Source: UBA1259 sp964453915 (GTDB lineage: Bacteria > Bacillota > Clostridia > Christensenellales > Borkfalkiaceae). From it: a stretch of 13,615 nucleotides of DNA. The DNA is taken from positions 1-13,615 of the forward strand of contig CAYVPW010000031.1 of assembly GCA_964453915.1 (NCBI GenBank), read 5' to 3'. The notes under the pieces were generated by a model that was given only the letters and a program-made list of their open reading frames with translations, ran no database searches and was not told the origin of the DNA. This document shows positions 1 through 6,756 of this stretch, piece after piece (the first letter of the stretch is position 1; each line of letters starts with the position of its first letter). A program made the translations under genes and the position numbers.

Positions 1-467
1 GAAAAAAACGATGCTATAAGAGAGATTATTATGGGAGCGGTAAGTTTTTTTGTTTTTGCGCCCGCAAAATAAACCGCGGCTATATAAAAAACGGTTTCGC
101 TACTTCCGTATATCACAGAGGCACAACGGCTTAAATAACTGTCTACACCGTAGGTTGTAAATATTTCCGATAACAAAGCCAAAGAACCGCTTCCGGAAAA
201 TGGCTTTATCAAAACTAGTTTTGTTAATTCCGTAGGTATGCCCAAAAGGTTAAAAACGGGCGATAATATTTTGGTAAAAAATGCGGATAGTCCGCTTGCT
301 TCAAAAAGTTCGGTCACAACGAATATGCTTACAAGGTAAGGAAAAATGCTTACGGCAAAAGGTATTGCGGATTTTGCGCCGTGTGTAAATGCATCGTAAG
401 GCTTGACCTTTTTTATTAAAGAATAAATTAAAATTATTATAAAAAATACGGGAATAAAATAAGCCAT
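1..467 (-). CDS. spmB: Spore maturation protein B (partial, C-terminus outside the window)
   Basis: The reverse strand reads open from an ATG at 467 down to the window edge, giving about 155 residues. The family is usually a little under 180, so roughly the last 20 are missing. The translation has several hydrophobic segments and recognisable SpmB blocks: KPYDAFTHGAKSA near the N-terminus, then KPFSGSGSLALLSEIF and YGSSETVFYIAAVYF near residues 95-140. SpmB is a polytopic membrane protein of the nucleoside-recognition (Gate) family. With SpmA it is needed for spore core dehydration and heat resistance in Bacillus; its molecular activity is not established. Its ATG shares one base with the spmA stop (TAATG), so the two are translationally coupled in one operon. 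Confidence 0.93.
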   Translation of the reverse strand, partial: MAYFIPVFFIIILIYSLIKKVKPYDAFTHGAKSAIPFAVSIFPYLVSIFVVTELFEASGLSAFFTKILSPVFNLLGIPTELTKLVLIKPFSGSGSLALLSEIFTTYGVDSYLSRCASVIYGSSETVFYIAAVYFAGAKTKKLTAPIIISLIASFF

Positions 468-1039
468 TAAGTTTTTTCTCCTAAATATTTAGGCTTTTTT
501 ATGAATATTTTTACCAGTAAAATTCCTATCACCGTAGATAAAAGAGTTGCTAAAACTGTTGGTAAAATTATATCAGACGGCGATGCGGAATTTAAAGAAG
601 TTCTAAGCGCCAAAACGGAAGAAGGAATAAGTTGAACGCTTGTGGCGTTTATAACGAAAAACATTGCTACGGCGTATTCGGTGTTTTTGTGTTTTTCTAA
701 TTCTTTAATAGATTTTATCCCCATAGGCGTTGTTGCTCCGCTCATTCCCAAAAGATTTGCAGAAATATTTAAGGATATATATTCGTTTGCCGTTTCCGGT
801 AATTGACCGAATAAAAGTCTGTTTGCAGGCTTTAATAGTTTGCTTAATTTGGTAGATAAACCGGATTTTTCAAGAAGTTCAAACATCGCCATCCAAACGG
901 CGTATATAACTACTAGTTTTGCCGTTAAAGAAAAAGCCTTTTCTCCGCCGGACAACATACTTTGCAAAAGGCTTTCCGGAGAAGAAAAAGTAAGAATTAT
1001 AAACGAAGATAAAACTATTACGGCAAAAATTACGTTCAT
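467..1039 (-). CDS. spmA: Spore maturation protein A
   Basis: This 190-residue polytopic membrane protein has hydrophobic segments near residues 3-18, 38-54, 122-145 and 158-180. The conserved region N91-G107 (NISANLLGMSGATTPMG) matches the SpmA nucleoside-recognition signature. Length is normal for the family. SpmA acts with SpmB in the developing spore. The ATG at 1039 aligns with the usual family N-terminus, and an in-frame stop lies four codons upstream (1049-1051). The AAGGAG at 1061-1066 is 21 nt from this ATG, too far for an ordinary ribosome binding site, and it falls inside the spacer of a sigma-E-like promoter. The mRNA therefore probably starts at or next to the ATG. The gene is divergent from metG and overlaps spmB by one base. 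Confidence 0.94.
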   Translation of the reverse strand: MNVIFAVIVLSSFIILTFSSPESLLQSMLSGGEKAFSLTAKLVVIYAVWMAMFELLEKSGLSTKLSKLLKPANRLLFGQLPETANEYISLNISANLLGMSGATTPMGIKSIKELEKHKNTEYAVAMFFVINATSVQLIPSSVLALRTSLNSASPSDIILPTVLATLLSTVIGILLVKIFIKKPKYLGEKT

Positions 1040-1045
1040 AAGTAA

Positions 1046-1074
1046 AATTTATGTGCAAAACTCCTTGAATATAC
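1046..1074 (-). promoter_or_regulatory. Sigma-E-like (mother-cell) promoter of spmAB
   Basis: On the minus strand the -35-like GTATATT (1074-1068) is followed by 14 nt and the -10-like CATAAATT (1053-1046). This fits the Bacillus sigma-E consensus KMATATT, N14-15, CATACAHT with one mismatch in each element. Transcription should start around 1038-1040, the first base of the spmA ATG. The spmA operon is sigma-E dependent in B. subtilis, which supports the call. The match was made by eye from a short motif. Confidence 0.6.
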
Positions 1075-1093
1075 CGCCGAAAAGTGTTAAAAT
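1065..1093 (+). promoter_or_regulatory. Sigma-A-type promoter of metG-tatD
   Basis: TTGAAT (1065-1070), a 17-bp spacer and TAAAAT (1088-1093) make a good vegetative promoter. The expected start near 1100 leaves a leader of about 29 nt containing the metG Shine-Dalgarno. Its -35 hexamer overlaps the -35 element of the divergent spmA promoter by three bases (1068-1070). Confidence 0.7.
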
Positions 1094-1128
1094 TATATAC
1101 TGAAAAGTTTTAAGGAAGGAAATGCGTT

Positions 1129-3060
1129 TTGAAAGAGAAATTTTATATTACTACGGCTATTGCGTATACTTCGGGCAAACCCCATATCGGCAATACTTAC
1201 GAGGCTATTTTGGCGGATTCTATCGCCAGATTTAAAAGAAGACAGGGGTACGACGTGTTTTTTCAAACCGGAACGGACGAACACGGGCAAAAGATAGAAG
1301 AAAAGGCAAAGGCGCTTAATAAAAGCCCCAAAGAATTTGTTGACGGCGTTGCGGACGAAATAAAAAGATTATGGGATTTGGTAGGCGTGTCTTACGACCA
1401 TTTTATTAGAACGACGGACGATTATCACGAAAAGCAAGTTCAAAAAATATTTAAAAAACTTTACGAACAGGGCGATATTTATAAAGGCTCTTACGAAGGG
1501 TGGTATTGTACTCCTTGCGAATCTTTTTGGACGGAAAGTCAGTTGGTAGACGGCAAATGCCCCGACTGCGGAAGAGAAGTAAAAAAAACAAAGGAAGAAG
1601 CGTACTTTTTCAGAATGAGCAAGTATGCCGACAGATTGCTTAAATATTACGAAGAAAATCCGGATTTTATTTTACCCGTTTCCAGAAAGAACGAAATGGT
1701 TAATAACTTTTTAAAACCGGGGCTTCAAGATTTGTGCGTTTCTAGAAGTTCGTTTAAGTGGGGGATCTCCGTTGATTTTGACGATAAGCACGTTGTTTAC
1801 GTTTGGCTTGACGCACTTACAAACTACGTGACCGGTATAGGGTACGATGCGGACGGCAATCATTCTGAAAGCTATAAAAAATACTGGCCTGCGGACGTTC
1901 ACGTGATAGGAAAAGATATAATAAGGTTTCACACCATTTATTGGCCCATATTTTTAATGGCTATGGGAGAAGAACTTCCTAAACAAGTATACGGTCACGG
2001 TTGGCTTTTGCAAGACGGCGGTAAAATGAGTAAGTCGAAAGGCAACGTTATTTATGCGGACGACTTGGTAAATTACTTCGGAAAAGATGCAGTTAGATAC
2101 TACGTTTTAACCGCTATGCCGCAAGATAACGACGGGCTTATTTCTTGGAATTCCGTTATAGACGTTATAAACAGTGATTTGGCAAACGTATTCGGCAATT
2201 TAGTGAGCAGAACTATTGCCATGTCTAACAAATATTTCGGCGGCGTAGTAGAAAATAAAAACGTTTGCGACGCTATTGACGAAGACTTGAAAAACGTAGT
2301 TAAAAACGCTTACGGAAAAGTTTGCGCAAAAATGAACGAATATAAAATTTCAGATGCTATATCGGAAATTTTTGCGATATTCAGAAGAGCAAATAAATAT
2401 ATAGACGAAACTACTCCGTGGATTTTAGCAAAGGACGAAAGCAAAAAGGACAGGCTTGCAACGGTTATGTATAATTTATCCGAAAGTATTATGGTGGGCG
2501 TATCTTTGCTTGCTCCGTTTATGCCAGATACTTGCCAAAAAGTTGCGGATATGATGGGGCAATCTTTAAGAGAATTTACCGATTTAGAAGAGTTTGCAAT
2601 AGGCAAAGAAACGCACGTAACGGAAAATCCCGAAATACTTTTTGCAAGATTAGACACTGAAAAAACAATGGAAAAAGTAAACGCAATGATAGAAGAAAGA
2701 AAAGAAAAAGAAGAAGAAAAAACGGATAAAAAAGAGCAAATAAGTATAGACGATTTTGCAAAAATAGAACTAAAAATAGCAAAGGTTTTGGCTTGCGAAA
2801 AGGTTGAAAAAAGCAAAAAACTGCTAAAATTAACCGTTAAGGTTGGCGAAGAGCAAAGAACGGTTGTAAGCGGAATAGCGCTTGCTTATTCCCCCGAAGA
2901 AATGGTGGGTAAAAAACTTGCAATGATTACCAACTTAAAGCCTGTAAAACTTTGCGGAATTACAAGTGAAGGAATGATAATTTGTGCGGAAGATAAAGAA
3001 GGAAACCTTGCCTTTTTAACTCCCGAAAAAGATATAGAAGAAGGAAGTCAGATTTTTTAA
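1129..3060 (+). CDS. metG: Methionyl-tRNA synthetase
   Basis: MetRS (643 aa) charges tRNA-Met with methionine in the cytosol using ATP. It is a class I synthetase: HIGN at residues 19-22 is the HIGH motif and KMSKS is at 299-303. The connective-peptide zinc knuckle is a single CxxC/CxxC pair (C127, C130, C144, C147). After the catalytic and anticodon-binding parts comes a Lys/Glu-rich linker (about 510-538). The C-terminus from about 539 is an EMAPII/Trbp111-like tRNA-binding domain, as in many dimeric bacterial MetRS. The start is TTG at 1129, eight bases after AAGGAAGGA (1112-1120); the nearby ATG at 1122 is out of frame. The TTG gives the normal family N-terminus (MKEKFYITTAIAY). The stop overlaps the tatD start (TAATG). 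Confidence 0.98.
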   Translation: MKEKFYITTAIAYTSGKPHIGNTYEAILADSIARFKRRQGYDVFFQTGTDEHGQKIEEKAKALNKSPKEFVDGVADEIKRLWDLVGVSYDHFIRTTDDYHEKQVQKIFKKLYEQGDIYKGSYEGWYCTPCESFWTESQLVDGKCPDCGREVKKTKEEAYFFRMSKYADRLLKYYEENPDFILPVSRKNEMVNNFLKPGLQDLCVSRSSFKWGISVDFDDKHVVYVWLDALTNYVTGIGYDADGNHSESYKKYWPADVHVIGKDIIRFHTIYWPIFLMAMGEELPKQVYGHGWLLQDGGKMSKSKGNVIYADDLVNYFGKDAVRYYVLTAMPQDNDGLISWNSVIDVINSDLANVFGNLVSRTIAMSNKYFGGVVENKNVCDAIDEDLKNVVKNAYGKVCAKMNEYKISDAISEIFAIFRRANKYIDETTPWILAKDESKKDRLATVMYNLSESIMVGVSLLAPFMPDTCQKVADMMGQSLREFTDLEEFAIGKETHVTENPEILFARLDTEKTMEKVNAMIEERKEKEEEKTDKKEQISIDDFAKIELKIAKVLACEKVEKSKKLLKLTVKVGEEQRTVVSGIALAYSPEEMVGKKLAMITNLKPVKLCGITSEGMIICAEDKEGNLAFLTPEKDIEEGSQIF

Positions 3061-3830
3061 TGTTTATTGATATTCACTGTCATATAGACGACGAAAAGTT
3101 TGAGGATTCTAAAAGCGTTGTAAACGCTTATATAAAAGACGGGGTAGACACCGTTATAAACGCAGGCGCAAATATCGCTTCTTCCGTATCGTCGTTTAAT
3201 CTTTCTAAAGAGTATGAAAGCGTGTTTTTTTCGGCGGGAATTCACCCTTCTGATATAGAAGAGTTAAACGAAGACAATTTAGAAAAATTAAAGGAACTTG
3301 CGCAAAATAAAAAGTGCGTTGCTATAGGCGAAATAGGGTTAGATTATCACTTTTTGCCTTTCGATAAAGAAAAGCAAAAGCAAGGGTTTGTAAGGCAAAT
3401 AAACCTTGCCAAAGAGTTGGATTTGCCAATAGTCGTACATAGCAGAGACGCTGCAAAAGATACCCTTGATATTATAAAAGCAAATCCGTTAAGCCGTGGC
3501 GGGGTTATGCACTGTTTTTCTGGTAGCAAAGAATCTGCGAGAGAATACGTGAATTTCGGTTTTTATATTTCGTTCGGAGGAACGCTTACTTTTAAAAACG
3601 CAAGTAATTTAAGGGAAGTTGCGCTTTCTTTGCCGCTAGACAGAATATTAACGGAAACGGATAGCCCTTACTTAGCGCCAACGCCTTTAAGAGGTAGTGT
3701 AAATCAACCGAAAAACGTTAGTTTAGTCACGGCGTTTTTAGGGGAATTGCTAGGTTTGAGCGTAGAGGAAACTGCAAGGATTGTAAAAGAAAACGCCGAA
3801 AGGTTGTTTTATAAACTAAAAAGAAATTGA
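3060..3830 (+). CDS. tatD: TatD-family metal-dependent deoxyribonuclease
   Basis: This 256-residue protein is a TatD/YabD-family TIM-barrel hydrolase of the amidohydrolase superfamily, of normal length. The metal and catalytic residues are visible: H6 and H8 (IHCHID), E91 (GEIGLDYH), H127 (VVHSRD), H151 (MHCFSG) and D201 (TETDSPYL). Family members cut DNA as 3'-5' exonucleases and have been linked to DNA repair; the physiological substrate here is inferred. The ATG overlaps the metG stop by one base, with AAGGAA at 3041-3046, so it is coupled to metG. This is the usual Firmicute order. In B. subtilis yabE and rnmV lie between tatD and rsmA; here they are absent and a terminator follows. Confidence 0.95.
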   Translation: MFIDIHCHIDDEKFEDSKSVVNAYIKDGVDTVINAGANIASSVSSFNLSKEYESVFFSAGIHPSDIEELNEDNLEKLKELAQNKKCVAIGEIGLDYHFLPFDKEKQKQGFVRQINLAKELDLPIVVHSRDAAKDTLDIIKANPLSRGGVMHCFSGSKESAREYVNFGFYISFGGTLTFKNASNLREVALSLPLDRILTETDSPYLAPTPLRGSVNQPKNVSLVTAFLGELLGLSVEETARIVKENAERLFYKLKRN

Positions 3831-3835
3831 ACGCC

Positions 3836-3868
3836 AAAATAAAGTCGGAAACTTTCCGACTTTATTTT
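3836..3868 (+). terminator. Terminator of metG-tatD
   Basis: AAAATAAAGTCGGAAA (3836-3851) and TTTCCGACTTTATTTT (3853-3868) are exact reverse complements around one base. This gives a long hairpin with a GTCGG core six bases after the tatD stop. The A-rich 5' arm and T-rich 3' arm fit a Rho-independent terminator. Confidence 0.85.
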
Positions 3869-3895
3869 GAAAAAAACTAATCATTGGTAAAAAAT
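3867..3895 (+). promoter_or_regulatory. Possible promoter for rsmA-rdgB-yfcE
   Basis: TTGAAA (3867-3872), 17 bp and AAAAAT (3890-3895) form a fair sigma-A-like promoter just after the tatD terminator. The -10 element is poorer than others in the window. If real, the start near 3902 would put the 3901-3923 hairpin at the very 5' end of the rsmA leader. No better promoter was found closer to rsmA. Confidence 0.35.
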
Positions 3896-3932
3896 GATTT
3901 TCGTAAAGATTTTCTCTTTACGATATTAGTTT
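3874..3932 (+). other. Nested inverted repeats forming a potential three-way junction
   Basis: The outer arms AAACTAAT (3874-3881) and ATTAGTTT (3925-3932) are exact complements. They enclose a weak hairpin CATT/AATG (3882-3885, 3893-3896) and a perfect 9-bp hairpin TCGTAAAGA/TCTTTACGA (3901-3909, 3915-3923). This could be structured leader RNA, an RNase processing site or a DNA operator. It matches no riboswitch or leader family that I recognise. Confidence 0.4.
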
Positions 3933-3975
3933 GAGATAAATAATTAAAGTTATTCGTAATTAGAACAGGAAAATA

Positions 3976-4812
3976 ATGGAAGGCGAATTAAAAAGAATTT
4001 TACAAAAACACGGATTTTCTTTTAAGAAGGCGTTCGGTCAAAATTTTTTAACCGACGAAAATTTATTAGAAGATATAGTTATAAGTTCTGGCGTTAGTGC
4101 AAAAGATACGGTTTTAGAAATAGGCTGCGGAGCGGGTGCTCTTACTAAAACCTTGGCAAAACACGCAAAACGTGTCGTTGGGTATGAAATAGACGAAAAG
4201 TTAAAGCCCATTTTAAAAGAAGTTTTAGAAGGAAACGATAACGTAGAGATAGTTTTTAAGGATGTTTTAAAGCAAGATATTAAAGAACTAGAAAAAAGCC
4301 TAGGAAAAGACTATGTGCTTGTTGCAAACCTTCCTTATTATATAACTACGCCTATAATAATGCATTTTTTAGAAAAGGCAAAACACGTGCGTGCCTTGGT
4401 GGTTATGGTTCAAGAAGAAGTTGCAAAAAGGCTGTGTGCAAATCCCTCTTCTTCCGATTACGGCGCAATAACCGTTAGCGTTAATTTTTGCGGAAGTGCA
4501 AGTATCATAAAAAACGTAAACAGAGAAATGTTTACTCCTGCGCCGAACGTGGATTCTGCGGTTGTAAAAATAGATATAGACAGAGATAAATATAGCCAAG
4601 AAGATTACGTTTCTTTTAGAGAAGCGGTAAAATGCGGGTTTGGAAACCGCAGGAAAATGCTTGTAAACAACGTTATGAATTGTTATAAACTTAATCGTGC
4701 GGAAGCGGAAAAAGTTTTAACCGATTGCCAAATAAGTTTAACGGCTAGGGGAGAAACACTTTCCGTTGAAGATTACTTAAAATTGTATAAAAGGCTAAAA
4801 TTAACGGTATGA
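3976..4812 (+). CDS. rsmA: 16S rRNA (adenine1518-N6/adenine1519-N6)-dimethyltransferase
   Basis: RsmA/KsgA (278 aa) dimethylates two adjacent adenines in helix 45 of 16S rRNA using SAM, a late step in 30S assembly; its loss gives kasugamycin resistance. The sequence shows the family N-terminal FGQNFL (20-25), SAM motif I VLEIGCGAGALT (46-57), the acidic E71 of motif II (GYEID), the catalytic motif IV NLPY (118-121) and a C-terminal PAPNVDSAVV segment with the small helical rRNA-binding domain after it. Length is normal. The ATG at 3976 follows a short AGGAA (3967-3971) and gives the usual N-terminus. It begins a three-gene set and overlaps rdgB by four bases (ATGA). Confidence 0.97.
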   Translation: MEGELKRILQKHGFSFKKAFGQNFLTDENLLEDIVISSGVSAKDTVLEIGCGAGALTKTLAKHAKRVVGYEIDEKLKPILKEVLEGNDNVEIVFKDVLKQDIKELEKSLGKDYVLVANLPYYITTPIIMHFLEKAKHVRALVVMVQEEVAKRLCANPSSSDYGAITVSVNFCGSASIIKNVNREMFTPAPNVDSAVVKIDIDRDKYSQEDYVSFREAVKCGFGNRRKMLVNNVMNCYKLNRAEAEKVLTDCQISLTARGETLSVEDYLKLYKRLKLTV

Positions 4813-5381
4813 AAAAGAAATTGATAGTTGCTTCCGGCAACAAAGGAAAACTCAGAGAAATAAAAGATATGCTTTTAGATTACGAAGTAATATCTTGTGC
4901 AGAAGCAGGATTTACCGGCGATATAGAGGAAACGGGAAGCACATTTTACGAAAATGCGCTTATAAAAGCCAAAACGGTTGCGGAAGCGTTGGGATTGCCT
5001 GCGCTTGCGGACGATAGCGGTATTTGTGTAGATGCGTTGGGCGGCGCACCTGGGATTTATAGTGCAAGATATGCGGGGGACGGAGTGGACGAACATAACA
5101 ACAGTTTGTTGCTAGCTAATCTGCAAGGCAAAAAAGATAGAAGTGCAAAGTTCGTTTGCTGTATGGTTTATTACGACCCCGTTAGCAAAAAAATTTTTAC
5201 CGCAACGGGAGAGACTAAAGGGTATATTCTAGAAGAACCTTGCGGACAAAACGGCTTTGGATACGACCCTATATTTTTTAGTTTAGATATAAACAAATGC
5301 CTAGGCGTTGCAGATAAAGAAGAAAAAAATTCTATAAGTCATAGAGCAAGGGCTTTAAAAAAGATAAAGGAACTTTTATAA
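4809..5381 (+). CDS. rdgB: RdgB/HAM1-family dITP/XTP pyrophosphatase
   Basis: This 190-residue enzyme hydrolyses non-canonical purine nucleotides (dITP, ITP, XTP) to monophosphates plus pyrophosphate and keeps deaminated bases out of DNA and RNA. Family motifs are all present: SGNKGK (9-14), ADDSG (67-71), GFGYDPIF (149-156) and SHRARAL (177-183). The segment before the last motif reads CLGVADKEEKNSI where many homologues have a TMAEL-type sequence, a minor variation. The ATG lies inside the end of rsmA (ATGA, 4-base overlap) with no clear Shine-Dalgarno, so translation is probably coupled. Only one base separates its stop from the yfcE start. Confidence 0.95.
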   Translation: MKKKLIVASGNKGKLREIKDMLLDYEVISCAEAGFTGDIEETGSTFYENALIKAKTVAEALGLPALADDSGICVDALGGAPGIYSARYAGDGVDEHNNSLLLANLQGKKDRSAKFVCCMVYYDPVSKKIFTATGETKGYILEEPCGQNGFGYDPIFFSLDINKCLGVADKEEKNSISHRARALKKIKELL

Positions 5382-5382
5382 G

Positions 5383-5844
5383 TTGAAAACTTTTATTGTT
5401 ATTTCCGACAGTCACGGAAATTTGTCTGCCATAGAACGCCTTTACGGAATAATGCAAGAGAGTGATTACGTTGTGCATTTGGGTGATTATTGCAGCGATA
5501 TGAGAGAATATTCTGAACCGTTATGCGAAAAATTGTATTGTGTAAAGGGTAATTGCGACGGTGGCGGAGAAGACTTTTTGTTGCAAGTAGACGGTAAAAA
5601 AATTTTACTTACGCACGGGGACAGGTACGGTGTAAAATCAGGACTTTATAAATTGCTTTTAAGAGCGAAAGAAGTGCAAGCGGACGCAGTGCTTTACGGG
5701 CACACTCACATTGCCGAGATAACGGAAATAGAAGGAATTACCTTTATAAATCCGGGGAGTTTATCTGCTTACGGAAACGCCTGTTATTGCTATATGGTGC
5801 TGGTAAACGGTAAATTTGTTGCAAAAACGGTTGAATTACAATAA
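5383..5844 (+). CDS. YfcE/MJ0936-family metallophosphoesterase
   Basis: This 153-residue cytosolic phosphodiesterase has the calcineurin-like fold. Metal ligands in order are D9 and H11 (SDSHG), D35 (HLGD), N57 (KGNCD), H78 (LTHGD), and H107 and H109 (YGHTH). Homologues such as E. coli YfcE and B. subtilis YsnB hydrolyse phosphodiesters in vitro; the natural substrate is unknown. The start is TTG at 5383, ten bases after AAAGGAA (5366-5372), giving the normal N-terminus MKTFIVISDSHGN. It directly follows rdgB, a frequent pairing in Firmicutes, and ends the rsmA operon at a terminator. Confidence 0.93.
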   Translation: MKTFIVISDSHGNLSAIERLYGIMQESDYVVHLGDYCSDMREYSEPLCEKLYCVKGNCDGGGEDFLLQVDGKKILLTHGDRYGVKSGLYKLLLRAKEVQADAVLYGHTHIAEITEIEGITFINPGSLSAYGNACYCYMVLVNGKFVAKTVELQ

Positions 5845-5846
5845 AT

Positions 5847-5884
5847 AAAAACCGTCGAATAAAAATTTGTTCGGTGGTTTTTTT
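5847..5884 (+). terminator. Terminator of rsmA-rdgB-yfcE
   Basis: AACCGTCGAA (5850-5859) pairs with TTCGGTGGTT (5870-5879) as a 10-bp stem with two G-U pairs, followed by a T-run to 5884. It lies six bases after the yfcE stop. Confidence 0.85.
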
Positions 5885-5923
5885 ATGGAATAAACAAAGG
5901 GAAACGTAATAATTTAAAAGATA

Positions 5924-5953
5924 AAAACCCACCAAACGGTGGGTTTTGCTTTT
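5924..5953 (-). terminator. Terminator of rpmB, possibly bidirectional
   Basis: AAAACCCACC (5924-5933), loop AAAC, and GGTGGGTTTT (5938-5947) form a perfect 10-bp stem. Read on the minus strand it follows rpmB and ends in a T-rich tail. On the plus strand it is followed by GCTTTTTT, so it may also back up the yfcE terminator. Confidence 0.85.
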
Positions 5954-5970
5954 TTATCGAAAGACTTTAA

Positions 5971-6162
5971 TTACGCTCTTTCAACCTTGCCGCTCTTTAA
6001 GCATCTTGCACAAACGTACTCTTTTTTTACGGTGCCGTTGGGTTGCTTAACGCTTACCTTTTGAAGATTTGCCTCAAAAGAGATGGGGCATTTACGGTTG
6101 GAGTGGCTTACCATATTACCGGAAAGTTTACCTTTTCCGCAAACACTGCATACTTTACTCAT
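5971..6162 (-). CDS. rpmB: 50S ribosomal protein L28
   Basis: This 63-residue protein carries the L28 hallmarks: MSKVCSVCGKGKLSGN at the N-terminus, VSHSNRK (18-24), NLQKV (32-36) and a C-terminal CARCLKSGK. The four cysteines C5, C8, C51 and C54 mark the zinc-binding (C+) form. The stretch CPISFEA after SNRK is less basic than the usual Arg/Lys-rich L28 segment, and C25 is an extra cysteine. The start is fixed by a strong AGGAGG (6171-6176) eight bases upstream. The gene is monocistronic, divergent from asp23-fakA, the usual Firmicute arrangement, with its own promoter and terminator. Confidence 0.95.
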   Translation of the reverse strand: MSKVCSVCGKGKLSGNMVSHSNRKCPISFEANLQKVSVKQPNGTVKKEYVCARCLKSGKVERA

Positions 6163-6206
6163 ATATACGTCCTCCTAATGGATAATATCTAATTTTAACA
6201 AGAAAT

Positions 6207-6235
6207 ACTCTAACATATATTTTAATAAAAAGCAA
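6207..6235 (-). promoter_or_regulatory. Sigma-A-type promoter of rpmB
   Basis: On the minus strand, TTGCTT (6235-6230), a 17-bp spacer and TAGAGT (6212-6207) form a good vegetative promoter. The predicted start near 6200 leaves a leader of about 38 nt containing AGGAGG. Confidence 0.65.
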
Positions 6236-6315
6236 CAAAAAAACGCTAAATTTTTCAAAAAAATGATAGTTTAACCTTATCGGTTCAAAAAAAAATAATA
6301 ATTTATCTTAAAGGG

Positions 6316-6344
6316 TTGCAAACTGCGGCTAAATATTGTAAAAT
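6316..6344 (+). promoter_or_regulatory. Sigma-A-type promoter of asp23-fakA-recG
   Basis: TTGCAA (6316-6321), a 17-bp spacer and TAAAAT (6339-6344) make a near-consensus vegetative promoter. The predicted start near 6351 leaves a leader of about 18 nt containing GTGAGG. Confidence 0.75.
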
Positions 6345-6368
6345 AGTTGTGAAATCAGTGAGGTATGT

Positions 6369-6719
6369 ATGGCTGTAAGGACTAACAACATATACGGTAA
6401 AATTACCATTTCAAATAAAACCATAGCGCGCTTCGTTTCTCACGTTGCGATAGACAGCTACGGTATTGTTGACTTTGTCCCAAGAAATATTTTCGACGCG
6501 GCTGTTAGCTTTTTACAATTCGGTTCGGACGTGAGAGGGGTAAAAGTTCACTCTAACGAGGACCGCATTTGTATAGACGTTTCCGTTGTGGTTAAGTATG
6601 GCGTTTCTATTAAAGCGGTTATAGAATCTTTAAACGAAACGATAAAGTATAAGGCGGAAAGATTTACGGGTATGTTAGTTGACACCGTAAACGTTAAAGT
6701 AATGGGTGTACAACGCTGA
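6369..6719 (+). CDS. Asp23/Gls24 family protein (YloU-like)
   Basis: This 116-residue protein belongs to the Asp23/Gls24 (DUF322) family. It shows the typical layout of an N-terminal YGKITISNKTIARFVSHVA segment followed by alternating strands and helices ending in VNVKVMGV. Family members are small, abundant envelope- or stress-associated proteins in Firmicutes. The ortholog next to fakA (YloU in B. subtilis) has no settled function. The ATG at 6369 follows GTGAGG (6358-6363) at short spacing; an overlapping ATG at 6365 is out of frame. It is first in the operon with fakA, whose start lies 37 bases downstream. This adjacency is conserved across Firmicutes. Confidence 0.9.
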   Translation: MAVRTNNIYGKITISNKTIARFVSHVAIDSYGIVDFVPRNIFDAAVSFLQFGSDVRGVKVHSNEDRICIDVSVVVKYGVSIKAVIESLNETIKYKAERFTGMLVDTVNVKVMGVQR

Positions 6720-6739
6720 TAAATAAGTTTTTTTCTCTT

Positions 6740-6747
6740 AGGTGGAG
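6740..6747 (+). promoter_or_regulatory. Ribosome binding site that fixes the fakA start
   Basis: AGGTGGAG lies nine bases before the ATG at 6757. An in-frame GTG at 6742 falls inside this ribosome binding site, so the longer version of the protein (five extra residues) is unlikely. Confidence 0.8.
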
Positions 6748-6756
6748 TTATATAAT

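Noticed and set aside
1061..1066. AAGGAG as the spmA ribosome binding site
   Set aside because: It is 21 nt from the ATG and the next in-frame candidate is a rare ATT. It fits better as DNA between the promoter elements.
840..1103. Plus-strand open frame opposite spmA
   Set aside because: It overlaps the well-supported spmA, the translation resembles no known family, and it would run through the metG and spmA promoters.
1122..1124. ATG just upstream of metG as its start
   Set aside because: It is out of frame with MetRS. The TTG at 1129 gives the conserved N-terminus and good spacing from the ribosome binding site.
2310..2816. 168-residue minus-strand open frame inside metG
   Set aside because: It lies opposite the clear MetRS frame and is Ser/Phe-rich, as expected from reading Lys/Glu codons backwards.
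6742..6744. GTG start for fakA adding five residues
   Set aside because: The GTG is part of the AGGTGGAG ribosome binding site, and the ATG at 6757 is correctly spaced from it.
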